Shown: positions 53,496-63,203, counted from the first letter of the stretch. The stretch: 64,000 nt of DNA from Sphingobacterium faecium (GCF_003054045.1 NZ_QBKH01000005.1:186001-250000); one strand, 5' to 3'. Notes: generated by a model from the letters alone, not told the origin. Translations and numbers: made by a program.

Positions 53496-54134
53496 ATGAA
53501 AAACTCTGTACCCAATAGTGTCGAACTAATTGATAAACATTTAGACCAGTTTTTTGATGAAAATGATGACATTGTCGTCTTTGATGAAATTGAATCAGAT
53601 GTCATTCATAGAGATGTGTATTTTGTAAAAGCAAATGAAGACAGGCCATATCATATTTTGTTAAGTTGTGGCATGAGCGCTTTGCCCATGAAAGTTCCTG
53701 AAGACATTGATTCCTCTCCTTATGCTGAGGTCATGATTTTGTTACCTAAAGAATGGAACTTAGAATATGACTCCTTTAAGGATGAACGAAATTATTGGCC
53801 AATTCGCTTGATGAAAGAAATAATGATTTTGCCTCATCCTGATGAAACTTGGCTAGGATTTGGTCATACCTTTGCTCATGAGGATGATGAGGAATTTGCG
53901 GAGAGAATTGGTTTTAATTCGGTGATGCTTGCAAATTCTATGGTGCTACCTGACGATTTCACACAGATCGAACTTGATAATTATGAATTCGTGACCATTT
54001 TTACTTTAATTCCGCTTTATAAAGAGGAGCTCGAATTTAAGAAACAAAATGGCGCCACCGCTTTGTTGGAGCGCTTTGACCAATTTGGGGTTGAGGAAAT
54101 CGTGAAAGTTGGCAGACCAAATATTTGTGCTTAA
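53496..54134 (+). CDS. SUFU-domain (suppressor of fused) immunity protein
   Basis: 212 aa. The SUFU-fold pattern is visible: HRDVYFVKANEDRPYHILLS then CGMSALPMKVPED, YAEVMILLPKEWNL, WPIRLMKEIMILPHPDETWL and YEFVTIFTLIPLYKEELEF. Bacterial SUFU proteins are widespread immunity proteins in polymorphic toxin loci. The gene is intact and is the only plus-strand member of this cluster. Confidence 0.85.
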   Translation: MKNSVPNSVELIDKHLDQFFDENDDIVVFDEIESDVIHRDVYFVKANEDRPYHILLSCGMSALPMKVPEDIDSSPYAEVMILLPKEWNLEYDSFKDERNYWPIRLMKEIMILPHPDETWLGFGHTFAHEDDEEFAERIGFNSVMLANSMVLPDDFTQIELDNYEFVTIFTLIPLYKEELEFKKQNGATALLERFDQFGVEEIVKVGRPNICA

Positions 54135-54444
54135 ATATATTCGGAAGACCATTTGAATAAGATAATTACTGGAAATTATAGCATTTAAAACAATGTCTTT
54201 GCCACATAATTTAGTTTTACTAAAACAAGCTATAGCATTAGCCCCTTCGTCGGAGCGGCCTTGCTATAAACCTAACTTGCGCCTACTATTTCTGTAGACA
54301 AACTTTAGGGAAAAAGTAGACATTTCCGGAAGCTATATCAAACAAAGGGTGAATAAAATGTGAAAATGCCACAAAAAAAACCGCCTGGTCATCTCAAGCG
54401 GTTCTGTATATTTTAGAACGAAGTTCTACTTCAGTTTTTCGATT
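54135..54444. other. Intergenic stretch with a terminator
   Basis: 310 bp between convergent genes. It holds the hairpin at 54372-54403 that serves the minus-strand Rpn gene; otherwise empty. Confidence 0.5.
54372..54403 (-). terminator. Terminator of the Rpn gene
   Basis: On the minus strand AACCGC (54403-54398) pairs with GCGGTT (54384-54379), followed by a T8 run. The same hairpin sequence is nearly repeated behind the second Rpn locus at 59864-59895. Confidence 0.75.
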
Positions 54445-55329
54445 TTAAAGTTTGTTAATAACCTCCAAAGATATGCCTAAACTCTTTGAAATAATTTCAT
54501 CGCTTACACCAGATTTCTTTAACTCTCTTGCTGAAGCGATTTTCTCAGCATAGGCTTTAGCCTCGGCTTTTTTCTGACCTTCTTTCTGGCCTTCTTTTTT
54601 TGCGTATGCCAACGTGTTGGTATAATCGCGTTTACGATCTAAGCTGGATATGTAAGACATCTGTTCCTCAGGCGTTAGTTTTGCCAGTTCTCCTAGTTCA
54701 AAGATACGGGAGAATATTCTTTTATCCAAATAGTTAGGTAGCTTATCGATTTTATCCAAGTGCTTCATAAGATACATCCATTGATCCAGAATCGTCGGTA
54801 AATCGGCTTTAGCTTTATTAAAATTAGGTAATACAAGCATCTTGTAACTCAACTTAGGATATAGCACCTCCTGATCGAATTCGTCAATAATCTTACCACT
54901 ATAAAAGTACTTATCACTATTGGCAACATCCAAACGAAAGCCTAAAACAGCGATAAAATAAATTGGCGGTAACTCATAATTATCTCCTTTCTTTCCTTTT
55001 TTAGCTAGACGACTAATGGTCCTAGAGGTATAACCCACCGCACGATCAAAAAAGAAATCCTGATTCTGCAATTGCATCTCCACTAGAAAAACTTCTCCAC
55101 CTACACCAACACATCGCAAATCAAAAATAACTTTGCGCTCATTAGGTTCATCGCCATCTTCCTCCACATTGCTATAGGTAAGATCCTCTACAACATGTTC
55201 GCCTTCTAAAATACTATTCAGAAAATTAATTAGGTTACCCTTATTCTCCTCTCGACCGAAATAAAATTTCCAACCGAAGTCACTTAAGATATCGATGTAC
55301 TTCGAAAGGTTACTTATCTTTACACTCAT
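54445..55329 (-). CDS. Rpn-family / PDDEXK_2 nuclease-like protein
   Basis: 294 aa. The nuclease core has D70 (RKVIFDLRC) and E84-x-Q86 (FLVEMQLQNQ), then FFFDRAVGYTSRTISRLAKK, as in Rpn and PD-(D/E)XK transposase-like families (PF12784). The C-terminus is an Ala/Lys/Glu-rich helix followed by a small HTH-like tail (SDEIISKSLGISLEVINKL). Rpn proteins promote recombination-like DNA cleavage in E. coli; many Bacteroidota copies are of unknown function. A frameshifted relative is at 59918-60991. Confidence 0.85.
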   Translation of the reverse strand: MSVKISNLSKYIDILSDFGWKFYFGREENKGNLINFLNSILEGEHVVEDLTYSNVEEDGDEPNERKVIFDLRCVGVGGEVFLVEMQLQNQDFFFDRAVGYTSRTISRLAKKGKKGDNYELPPIYFIAVLGFRLDVANSDKYFYSGKIIDEFDQEVLYPKLSYKMLVLPNFNKAKADLPTILDQWMYLMKHLDKIDKLPNYLDKRIFSRIFELGELAKLTPEEQMSYISSLDRKRDYTNTLAYAKKEGQKEGQKKAEAKAYAEKIASARELKKSGVSDEIISKSLGISLEVINKL

Positions 55330-55498
55330 AATGGTATATTATTGGTTATCAAGTAAAAATAAAAAACAAAACCTTTTAAACCAAATAATTTAGCAAAAAT
55401 ACTAAATTATTTATCAATTCAAATATTTCTCTACTTACTGTTAAAAGAATAGGAAAAAACGTTTGTTGTTGGGTAAAATAGCTGTGAATACTAAAAAG

Positions 55499-55526
55499 AA
55501 AAGCCACATCTCTCGACGTGGCTTTT
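55499..55526. terminator. Terminator behind NTF2-like gene 1
   Basis: AAAAGCCAC (55499-55507) and GTGGCTTTT (55518-55526) form a perfect stem. The same hairpin recurs behind the other two copies of this gene (61145-61171 and 62252-62278). Confidence 0.85.
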
Positions 55527-55551
55527 ACTAAACATATGAAATTTACTTAAC

Positions 55552-55986
55552 TTACTTATACGAGTTGATGGATTGAGATACTTTCCAGTTGCCGCCATCA
55601 TTGACCAATGTCACCAGATCGGTCTTGGTAAACCCTTCAAATTGTTGGGTCACTTTTGCAACTACATAGTCACTGGATTGCTCAACGATTGTGGTACTTG
55701 TTTTACTTTTTTGTTTTTTCAAGAATGAGATAACGGCTGAACGGCTGTTGGTTTTATCTGTCGATGCCTGTACCTTTTGGCTAAAATCTGCTGTAAACAA
55801 CTGCTCTACTCCTGCTGACTGTCCTTCGGTCATAACGGCTACGTAATGGTCAATGGCTAGATCTGCTGTGGATAGGTTGACAGTTGCTTTCTTATAGTTG
55901 TCTCCTGCTGGTTTGCCAGCTGCCATAGTGAATGTTGATACTGCAATCAAGGCTGCTGCTGCGAATGTTTTTGCTAAAGTGTTCAT
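55552..55986 (-). CDS. Exported NTF2-like (lumazine-binding-type) protein 1
   Basis: 144 aa with a signal peptide (MNTLAKTFAAAALIAVSTF then TMAAG). The mature part matches small NTF2-fold proteins of the Lumazine_bd_2/DUF4878 type: AIDHYVAVMTEGQSAGVEQL, DFSQKVQAS, VISFLKKQ, YVVAKVTQQFEGFTKTDLVT and NDGGNWKVSQSINSYK. Three copies exist in the window (also 61199 and 62304). Probably periplasmic; function unknown. Confidence 0.8.
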   Translation of the reverse strand: MNTLAKTFAAAALIAVSTFTMAAGKPAGDNYKKATVNLSTADLAIDHYVAVMTEGQSAGVEQLFTADFSQKVQASTDKTNSRSAVISFLKKQKSKTSTTIVEQSSDYVVAKVTQQFEGFTKTDLVTLVNDGGNWKVSQSINSYK

Positions 55987-56069
55987 AATGTCTTTATGTT
56001 ATATTGTTAGTTTCTTAAGTTGCATCAGCCCCACATCCACCAACTCAAACCCTGATGCTTGCTAAAGCA

Positions 56070-56167
56070 ATTGTTGATTCAAAAGTAGGGTGTAAATCGT
56101 GCCTACCCTATGGCAATTAGACTAATCCAACTAAAAACTCGGTGACTGGAGGAAATAGGTAGGTGAA
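56070..56167 (-). promoter_or_regulatory. Shared promoter/operator of the NTF2-like genes (copy 1)
   Basis: The ~95 bp here are nearly identical to 62801-62897. On the minus strand TACTTTTG (56087-56080) fits the -7 box. Overlapping it is an inverted repeat TAGGGT (56086-56091) / ACCCTA (56105-56110). The inverted repeat is conserved in both copies, so it is a candidate operator. Confidence 0.6.
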
Positions 56168-56292
56168 AACAATCACCCCCTACTGCTAGCATTTATTAAG
56201 ATATAAAAATTATTCTTGATCTTATATCTTAAATCATTGATCAGTTTTTAGTAGATTTATGGAACTGATCACCTACATTATAAATTGATAAA

Positions 56293-56781
56293 ATGAGTGC
56301 AAAAGTACCTTTGGTTAGACCAATATCATGGTTAGCGTTTCTAATCATCATCATAGTATGGATTAGTTTCATGGCTATATTTGCTTTTCTATTCCAATTT
56401 AATGGCATTTATATCGGTTCTATTATTTTTTTTGTATTATCGATTTCCTTACAACAGATAATCCCAGCTAGTCATAATAAGGGAATGAAAGCTATCAAAA
56501 AAAATGATTTCAAAACAGCATTGGAACACTTCAATAATAGTGTCGATTTTTTTACACGATATAATTGGGTAGATAAGTACCGTGCGATCACCCTACTGAG
56601 TACCGCAAAAATGTCTTACAGAGAAATGGCCCTTTGCAATATGGCTTTCTGTTATTCGCAAACGAATGAAGCTGAAAAAGCAAAGGATCTTTATGAACAA
56701 ATATTGAAAGAATATCCAGATAACGGTGTTGCTTTTTACAGTTTAAACTCTATTAATACGTTTTCAAACAAAACTGACTAG
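56293..56781 (+). CDS. Membrane protein with TPR repeats, 162 aa
   Basis: Two N-terminal hydrophobic helices (about residues 13-35 and 42-58) are followed by cytoplasmic TPR-type helices: IKKNDFKTALEHFNNSVDFF, REMALCNMAFCYSQTNEAEK and AKDLYEQILKEYPDN. The start follows a short AT leader. A truncated relic is at 32085. The protein may act as membrane-bound scaffold; no partner is visible. Confidence 0.75.
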   Translation: MSAKVPLVRPISWLAFLIIIIVWISFMAIFAFLFQFNGIYIGSIIFFVLSISLQQIIPASHNKGMKAIKKNDFKTALEHFNNSVDFFTRYNWVDKYRAITLLSTAKMSYREMALCNMAFCYSQTNEAEKAKDLYEQILKEYPDNGVAFYSLNSINTFSNKTD

Positions 56782-56838
56782 CCAGTACAGGAACAACATG
56801 AAATTCTTATTAGAATATTGAACGTTGAGCAGAAAAAG

Positions 56839-57078
56839 ATGAAACGGACTCTAAATGAGATTTTCATACTTGAATCGGATCAAAAGTTTGATGAGGAATT
56901 TTCTCTTTACAAAACACTTTTCAAATCGGAGGCGCTTAATTTCGAATATTGGAAACATTACTTCTTTTTTCTTTGGTCAATGCTTGAGGATGGGATTGAA
57001 ATTTTCTATTATTTCTTACAATACAATTTGATTTTTGGAGCGAAATACTCCTGTGTATTAAATAACAAAATCCTATAA
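56839..57078 (+). CDS. Hypothetical protein, ~79 aa
   Basis: The ATG at 56839 (MKRTLNEIFILESDQKFDEE) is the better start; a TTG at 56818 adds seven residues. The product has a charged helix, then Tyr/Phe-rich hydrophobic stretches (YWKHYFFFLWSMLEDGIEIF). It may be a fragment of a larger TPR-like protein. No family recognised. Confidence 0.45.
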   Translation: MKRTLNEIFILESDQKFDEEFSLYKTLFKSEALNFEYWKHYFFFLWSMLEDGIEIFYYFLQYNLIFGAKYSCVLNNKIL

Positions 57079-57496
57079 CGTTCAAAACATTTGTTATTAG
57101 CCGGATATTAAACTTTCATATTCCTTTACAAACGTTTTATATAAAGCTAGCACAACTCACATCAACTTTTAATATAAAGTATAAATAAGTAAAGCCACAT
57201 CTCTCTGAATTGCTCCCAAAAAGTTAGAAACTTATTGGGAGCAATTCACATCACAAGCGGTTCTCTGTATTTAAAATAATGTTCTATTACCGTTTCAATC
57301 TTTTCGATAGTAAATTAACCTCGCCGTTTTTTTAAATACTGTTTCTTAACCGTCCACTACCGAACAAATTTCGTCCGAAATTGAACATCTACAGATAAAA
57401 TAAAAACATAATTATCTGATATTATGACAGATAAACAAATGGCACATGAGTTGAAAGAGTCGTAAATATAAAAATCTCGAATTTTAATGACCATCA
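57079..57496. other. Intergenic stretch with partial terminator repeat and hairpin
   Basis: A fragment AAGCCACATCTCTC at 57192-57206 matches the terminator family of the NTF2-like genes but lacks its second arm. A separate hairpin GAATTGCTCCCAA/TTGGGAGCAATTC (57207-57219 and 57235-57247) follows directly. The sequence looks like a rearrangement junction. Confidence 0.55.
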
Positions 57497-58939
57497 ATGA
57501 AAAAATCAGCTTTAATCATAACTTTCCTCTCCTTAACGATTTTGTGCTTTAGTCAAAAATCAAATAGTTCAGAAACCGAATTAACACAAAAAATAGACAA
57601 TTATTTAAAGGAGATAATTGACATTAATGAAATACCGGGTACAGCTCTTGCTGCTATAAAAGACGGAAAGGTGATTTTCGAAAAGTATTATGGGAAAAGT
57701 TCGTTAGCTGACAATTTGAACATATCTGAAAATAGTACTTTTAGATTGTATTCCACAACCAAGATAATGACGACAGTTAGTGTTTTTCAACTTATAGAGA
57801 GAAGCCAGCTATCATTAGACGACAAAATTTCTAAATATTTGGACAATCTTCCGACTGGATGGCAAGATGTTAAAGTCAAAAATCTATTAACACATTCATC
57901 GGGCCTGCCGGATATTGTAAAGTTTGACGATATTCCGTATGCGTTGGAAGAAACCGAAAAATGGAACCGTTTATACAAAAAGCCTATTGAATTTGAAATT
58001 GGTAATCATTTCAGTTACAATCAAACTAACTATTGCCTGCTTACGAAAATAATTGAAAAAATAACCGGAGCAACATTTGAAGATTATGTGTTGAAGGGGC
58101 AATTCCCTACTGTCGAAAAAGGCATTGTTTTTTCAGCAAATTCCTCAGAATTTATTCCTGATCGAGTTGACCATCATCGCTTTGATTTTAAAACTGAGAA
58201 ATACCAGCGATTTAATGCTGATCATGGTAAGATTCATAATTCAGGGAGTGGATTAAATATTACACTGAAGGAATTTATCGCTTGGAATGATAGACTGGAC
58301 AAAAATATACTTCTAAGCCCTGCTACAAAAAATGCGATGTGGAGCCCCTTTCCGTTTAAAGACACAACAAACAGTTTTCTGTATGGGTGGGATAGTTATG
58401 AAACAAACAAGATAAAATCATTTGGGTTCAGTGGTGGAAATATGACGGCTTTTAGAAAATTCATTGATCATGATCTGACCATTATTTTTCTATCAAATGG
58501 CTATAAGAACTATAATGTGGAAGGACAAGTTATAGATCACGTCGCAGGAATAATTGATGAAAACTTAAGAGATAGTAATTTACTGGCAGATGAAAAAATA
58601 ACAGCTGATTTTTATAAAGTTGACCTTGAAAAAGCAATACAAAACTATTATTCGGTAAAAAGCCAATATCCGACAAGAAACTTCGAAAACAGATTACTTT
58701 CGATCGGATATAATCTCATGAATAATCAGAATTTGAAAAATGCAATCAAAGTATTTGAATTGAATCTGAAAGAAAACCCAAATTCTGCGAACGCTTATGA
58801 TTCTATGGCTGAAGCATATTTTACAAACGAGCAATTTGAGTTAGCAAGACAGAACTATCAGAAGTCACTTGATCTGTATCCCGAGAATACAAATTCGAAA
58901 GATATGATCAATAAAATTGATAAAATAATGAAAAAATAA
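57497..58939 (+). CDS. Beta-lactamase-fold serine hydrolase with C-terminal TPR
   Basis: 480 aa with a signal peptide (about 1-19, FLSLTILCFSQ). The class-C beta-lactamase/DD-peptidase-like domain has the S86-T-T-K89 active site, Y174 in HFSYNQTNY at the usual YxN place (third residue Gln176 here) and GFSGGNM near 315 as the third motif. Family segment LLTHSSGLPD is present. Residues ~385-475 form TPR-like helices (KNAIKVFELNLKENPNSANA, ELARQNYQKSLDLYPENTN). Such exported hydrolases act on peptides or esters; resistance function is not implied. Confidence 0.88.
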   Translation: MKKSALIITFLSLTILCFSQKSNSSETELTQKIDNYLKEIIDINEIPGTALAAIKDGKVIFEKYYGKSSLADNLNISENSTFRLYSTTKIMTTVSVFQLIERSQLSLDDKISKYLDNLPTGWQDVKVKNLLTHSSGLPDIVKFDDIPYALEETEKWNRLYKKPIEFEIGNHFSYNQTNYCLLTKIIEKITGATFEDYVLKGQFPTVEKGIVFSANSSEFIPDRVDHHRFDFKTEKYQRFNADHGKIHNSGSGLNITLKEFIAWNDRLDKNILLSPATKNAMWSPFPFKDTTNSFLYGWDSYETNKIKSFGFSGGNMTAFRKFIDHDLTIIFLSNGYKNYNVEGQVIDHVAGIIDENLRDSNLLADEKITADFYKVDLEKAIQNYYSVKSQYPTRNFENRLLSIGYNLMNNQNLKNAIKVFELNLKENPNSANAYDSMAEAYFTNEQFELARQNYQKSLDLYPENTNSKDMINKIDKIMKK

Positions 58940-59144
58940 TCGGTTTTTTCGGGAATTAGAATCCGATAATCAGAAAATGGTTTCGGGCTTTATATAACGT
59001 GCTGTTCGACTTGCTGTCAGCATGGTGTATGGCGACTATGCCTCGTTTATCTACATTAGCATCTAAACAACAACTCATCAAGCTGATTTTATTTGTAAGT
59101 CAACAGCGTATTTTGTAGTTTAGGATAATACTTTAAGATCAAAA

Positions 59145-59666
59145 ATGAAAAAAATATTCTTATTCGCGCTTCTGTCATCTTTTGGGCTAACTTTAACCTA
59201 TGGCCAACATACCAACAATCAATATAGTATTACAGACAGACTGCCGAAAGTAATCTATAAAGATCTTAAAGAACGAGACTTGGCGAAGATAGAGGTTTTA
59301 GGCAAGCTATATGCTAGTGAAACTGGACTAACGCTGAAAACCGATAGTATAAAGACGGTAGAAGCTAGTAAGGAAAAACAAGCTATCGTAATAGGGATAA
59401 CTGCTGATTATAAACCAGAATTTATTACTTTATCTGATCTTAGAAAGAAGTATACCAATGTGCAATCGGATCGAGTTATTTTTCAGATCGAGGATAAAAT
59501 AATTCAGGATGATCCCAACACAATTTATGTCGACATCAGTAATATCATGACGATCTTTGTTTCTCCTGTTAAATTTATCGGTGACTTGGATGATCTTTAT
59601 ATATTAACATTGAAGGTACGTAATGAGAGAAATATGAAAGATATGAATACCATTCGTATTCGCTGA
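59145..59666 (+). CDS. Exported protein of unknown function, 173 aa
   Basis: A signal peptide (MKKIFLFALLSSFGLTLTYG) precedes a mature part with ITDRLPKVIYKDLKERDLAK, EASKEKQAIVIGITADYKPE, FITLSDLRKKYTNVQSDRVI and FIGDLDDLYILTLKVRNERN. I do not recognise a family. The 5' half and ~40 bp of upstream sequence also occur at 25413, where an IS21 interrupts it. Confidence 0.75.
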   Translation: MKKIFLFALLSSFGLTLTYGQHTNNQYSITDRLPKVIYKDLKERDLAKIEVLGKLYASETGLTLKTDSIKTVEASKEKQAIVIGITADYKPEFITLSDLRKKYTNVQSDRVIFQIEDKIIQDDPNTIYVDISNIMTIFVSPVKFIGDLDDLYILTLKVRNERNMKDMNTIRIR

Positions 59667-59863
59667 TAGGTATCGTAAACCTCTATGATCCCAGCTAATT
59701 AATGTTGCTACTTCTGCGGAAACGATGATCCATATTTAATTACTTTTTTAAGCTGTGTTTTAAAAATTATGACCAACATATTTAATAAAACTTTCCTACC
59801 ACTAAATAAGACTCTTTAAAAAAATGGTTATTTGAGTGTCGCCCACTTGTAAGTAACAAGGGC

Positions 59864-59895
59864 ACAAAAAAACCGCTTGGTCATCCCAAACGGTT
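59864..59895 (-). terminator. Terminator behind decayed Rpn gene
   Basis: On the minus strand AACCG (59895-59891) pairs with CGGTT (59875-59871), followed by a T-run. Nearly identical to the hairpin at 54372-54403. Confidence 0.65.
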
Positions 59896-59917
59896 CTATA
59901 TATTTTAGAATCCTGTT

Positions 59918-60991
59918 CTACTTCAGTTTTTCGATCTCTTCAATGGAAAGCCCTGTACCCTTAGCAATTTGATCGACAGGTAAACCCATCTCTTTAAGCC
60001 TCAAAGCTGTCTCTATAGCTTTTTTATACTCGCCTTCAGCAAGACCTTCTGCTTTTCCTTCAGCTTTAGCTGTTATTGAAACTCTTTTAGCTGCTTTTTT
60101 AGCCTCTTTCAATTGTTTTTCTAATCCTTCAACTTGTTCCTGTTGATACATCCGCACTGCTTCGGCATCCCATTTACGTTTTAAACTAATATCATACATA
60201 GTTCGTTCCTCCTTTGTCAATTTTGCGTAGCTGGCCAACTGAAAGAACCGCTGAAATACGGTCGAATTCATAATTCGTGGCAAGGTCTTTAACGTTGACA
60301 TATTCTTGAGCATAAAGAATACTTTGTCGAGTTCATCTTCAACCTCTGCTTCGCTTTTAACAAAGTTAATAATTTATCATAAATAATTTTTCTTGATGGA
60401 ATGATAGATCCCTTCGGGATTCTAAATAGATAAAGCCGAAACCCTCGTAAAACTAATTGAGTTACTGTTGCATACTCAAGCAACTGTAAGGAAAGTCTCC
60501 TGCTGACCAAAAAGTATCAAAATTTTCCAGCAAAATATTTGTCCTGAATCTCTATGACACAGGCAGGTATCATGAAAATATGTACTCCGATCACCTCCTG
60601 GCATATGAAAGCCATCCATCAGTACAATGGTGTAAACCTCGGGAATGGCATACCCCCAGGCTTTCCGGTTTCCTTTGGGTGCTGTATCTGAAATCACCTT
60701 ACTAGCATAATAAAGCATGCGTTGCTTGAGATTGGTCTGTGTACTGGTCTGCATCTCGATAATAATTTCCTCCCCTGTACTGAGCTGGACAACCAGATCA
60801 AAGATAACCTTACCGATCTCCTCCGTTGCTCCGATGCGCTCGGTATCTCGATAAGTAAGATCTGTGATGGTCTTACGACCACGAAAGATGATGTTTAGAA
60901 AGTTGATCAGGTTGACCTTGTCTCCAAATAAACGTTTGAATCCCTCATCGGTGGTCGGATCAATAAATACGGGTTTTGAATGGGCTAACAT
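59918..60991 (-). pseudogene. Frameshifted Rpn/PDDEXK_2 nuclease gene
   Basis: The first frame (60991-60476) encodes the nuclease core: FIDPTTDEGFKRLFGDKVNL, GKVIFDLVVQLSTGEEIIIE with the E-x-Q box (IEMQTSTQTN). It breaks near 60560, where NKIFCWKILILFGQQETFLT replaces the expected sequence. A second frame covers 60510-60289 and a third (60313-59918) the C-terminus MLKNMSTLKTLPRIMNSTVF then LTKEERTMYDISLKRKWD and the Lys/Ala-rich helix. Two frameshifts separate them. The homologous intact gene is at 54445. Confidence 0.85.
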
Positions 60992-61144
60992 AATTTTTGT
61001 GGTTTGCTTAAGTCATTAATTGAAAAACCCAAATATGATAAAAACTAAAAATATTAGTCGGTTATTAACCGTTTGTAATCGACAGTAGTCGTTTGCTGTC
61101 GGCTACTGCAAATTGAGCATCCTTTCAGAAAGAACAGGAAATAG

Positions 61145-61171
61145 AAAAGCCACATCTCACGACGTGGCTTT
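61145..61171. terminator. Terminator behind NTF2-like relic
   Basis: AAAAGCCAC (61145-61153) pairs with GTGGCTTT (61164-61171); same family as at 55499 and 62252. Confidence 0.8.
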
Positions 61172-61198
61172 GAATAAACATATAATTAAACTTAACTT

Positions 61199-61563
61199 AC
61201 TTATACGAGTTGATGGATTGAGATACTTTCCAGTTGCCTCCCTCATTGACCAAGGTAACTAAGTCAGTCTTGGTAAACCTTTCAAATTATTGGGTCACTT
61301 TTGCAAGCATATAATCACTTGACTGCTCAACGATTGTGGTGCTTGTTTCACTTCAACTGCTCGCCTTTTTGTTTTTTCAAGAAGGAAATTACTTCTGAAC
61401 GGCTGTTGGTCTTATCTTTTGATGCATGTACTTTCTGATTAAAATCTGATGTAAACAACTGCTCTACTCCTGCTGACTGTCCTTCGGTCATAACGGCTAC
61501 GTAATGATCAATGGCTAGATCCGCTGTGGATAGGTTGATTACCGATTTTTTAGGGTTAAGCAT
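61199..61563 (-). pseudogene. Truncated NTF2-like paralogue 2
   Basis: The body is clearly homologous to 55552-55986 and 62304-62753 (AIDHYVAVMTEGQSAGVEQL, then DFNQKVHAS), but the signal peptide and promoter are gone. The open frame ends early at 61348 (KKQKGEQLK then stop) while homology continues to about 61200 with a shifted frame. It is a relic. Confidence 0.85.
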
Positions 61564-61698
61564 TTCTAGTTATGCTCCAATCCTTATGAATGTATCGAAA
61601 AAATCACGTACATTTACCTAGTAAAGAATTAAAATCTACTAAATTTTTGGATCTTTATATAAACAGCCGTTACCTGTATTCATACCAAAACACCGTTA

Positions 61699-62253
61699 AT
61701 GAAGGAAAAAATTAGAAATTATTGTATTCATTTTATCAAGGAAATTATTCCTGTAATCGCAGGAATTTTAATCGCACTTTTTATTGATAATTGGAATTCC
61801 GAAAGAAAGGATAAAGCATTTATTAAACAAGTATTTTCCACTGTAGCTAGTGAATTAAAGGATACTAATGAAGATATTCTGGAAAAAATACCTATCCAGG
61901 AGTCTTTAATTGATTCTTTAAACTTTTACGCTAGCAACAAAAATATTAAAGTGTCGGATGTTGTAATGAAATGTAAAGGAATTTACATTCCACAAATTAA
62001 AATCAATGCTTGGAAAACTGTATCTAATACTAAAATTGACTTAATTGATTATGAGAAGATAACGATATTGTCGAATATAGCAGAAGTTAAAGATCTATTG
62101 AATAGTAAAAGAGAGTTTTTGATGAATTTTGTTTATTTAAATAATAACCAAACAGATAAAAATGCAAAACAGACCTTTAAGCTGTTAATTTTAGATATAA
62201 TTCAAATGGAAAGAACCATACAGAAATATATTGAATTTTATAAAAAACAGTAA
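61699..62253 (+). CDS. DUF6090-like small membrane protein
   Basis: 184 aa with one hydrophobic helix (FIKEIIPVIAGILIALFIDN, about residues 13-32) followed by W-N-S-E-R-K, as in DUF6090 proteins of Bacteroidota. The remainder is helical and charged (KQVFSTVASELKDTNEDILE). The function of the family is not known. The stop codon overlaps the 5' arm of the terminator at 62252 that serves the convergent gene as well. Confidence 0.7.
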   Translation: MKEKIRNYCIHFIKEIIPVIAGILIALFIDNWNSERKDKAFIKQVFSTVASELKDTNEDILEKIPIQESLIDSLNFYASNKNIKVSDVVMKCKGIYIPQIKINAWKTVSNTKIDLIDYEKITILSNIAEVKDLLNSKREFLMNFVYLNNNQTDKNAKQTFKLLILDIIQMERTIQKYIEFYKKQ

Positions 62254-62278
62254 AGCCACATCTCTCGACGTGGCTTTT
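62252..62278. terminator. Shared terminator of convergent genes
   Basis: AAAGCCAC (62252-62259) pairs with GTGGCTTTT (62270-62278). It ends both the gene at 61699 and the NTF2-like gene at 62304. Confidence 0.85.
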
Positions 62279-62303
62279 ACTAAACATATGAAATTTACTT
62301 AAC

Positions 62304-62753
62304 TTACTTATACGAGTTAATAGATTGAGATACTTTCCAGTTACCACCATCATTGACTAATGTCACGAGATCAATTTTGGTAAATCCGTCAAACTGCATG
62401 GTTACTTTGGCTAGCATATAATCACTTGACTGCTCAACGATTGTAGCACTTGTTTTACAGTTCAACTGCTCGCCTTTTTGCTTTTTCAAGAATGAGATTA
62501 CTTCTGAACGGTTATTGATCCTATTTGTTGAAGCATGTACTTTCTGATTAAAATCTGATGTAAACAATTGCTCTACTCCTGCTGACTGTCCTTCGGTCAT
62601 CACAGCAACGTAATGATCAATGGCTAGATCTGCTGTGGATAGGTTGACAGTTGTTTTTTTAGAGTTGTGTCCTACTGGTTTGCCTGCTGCCATAGTGCAT
62701 GTAGATACTGCGATCAAGGCTGCTGCTACGAATGTTTTTGCTAAAGTTTTCAT
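62304..62753 (-). CDS. Exported NTF2-like protein 3
   Basis: 149 aa, signal peptide MKTLAKTFVAAALIAVSTCT; mature part nearly the same as in 55552-55986, with a short insertion (KGEQLNCKTS) containing a Cys. It is intact, has its own promoter copy (62801-62897) and terminator, so copies 1 and 3 are probably the functional ones. Confidence 0.8.
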   Translation of the reverse strand: MKTLAKTFVAAALIAVSTCTMAAGKPVGHNSKKTTVNLSTADLAIDHYVAVMTEGQSAGVEQLFTSDFNQKVHASTNRINNRSEVISFLKKQKGEQLNCKTSATIVEQSSDYMLAKVTMQFDGFTKIDLVTLVNDGGNWKVSQSINSYK

Positions 62754-62800
62754 AATGTCTTTGTATTATATTGTTAGTTTTTTGTTTATACATGTTTGTA

Positions 62801-62897
62801 ATTGTTGATTCAAAAGTAGGGTGTAATTCGTCCCTACCCTATGGCAATTAGACTAAACCAACTAAAAACTCGGTGAATGGTGGAAATGGGGAGGTGA
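62801..62897 (-). promoter_or_regulatory. Shared promoter/operator of the NTF2-like genes (copy 3)
   Basis: Nearly identical to 56070-56167. Minus-strand -7 box TACTTTTG at 62818-62811. The inverted repeat TAGGGT (62817-62822) / ACCCTA (62836-62841) is conserved in both copies with the same 13-base spacing. Confidence 0.6.
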
Positions 62898-63203
62898 AGA
62901 TAAGTTCTTTAAAGAAATGCGAAATTTGCAGATCAAAGTTGGCATGTGTGTTATGGATTTAATCTTGCGGAGGAACGATTTCAAGATAGAAAACAAGTAG
63001 CAACAAAAAAGTATATGGCGCATAATAACATAGAGAATGCCACTATTTAAGTAAACAATGGTATTCTCTATATTGAATCTGGATTATTATGTATAATGTT
63101 ATTGAAATATAATCAATAATCAACTTTTTGAATTTTAATTTATTATATGGTATTTCCTATCTCATCAAAGTCGCAATACAATAAACTGAAAACATCAGCT
63201 TTC
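62898..63203. other. Intergenic stretch with a hairpin
   Basis: About 305 bp. ATAGAGAATGCCA (63030-63042) pairs with TGGTATTCTCTAT (63059-63071), with one G-T pair. It may end the GH43 transcript; no gene seen. Confidence 0.5.
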
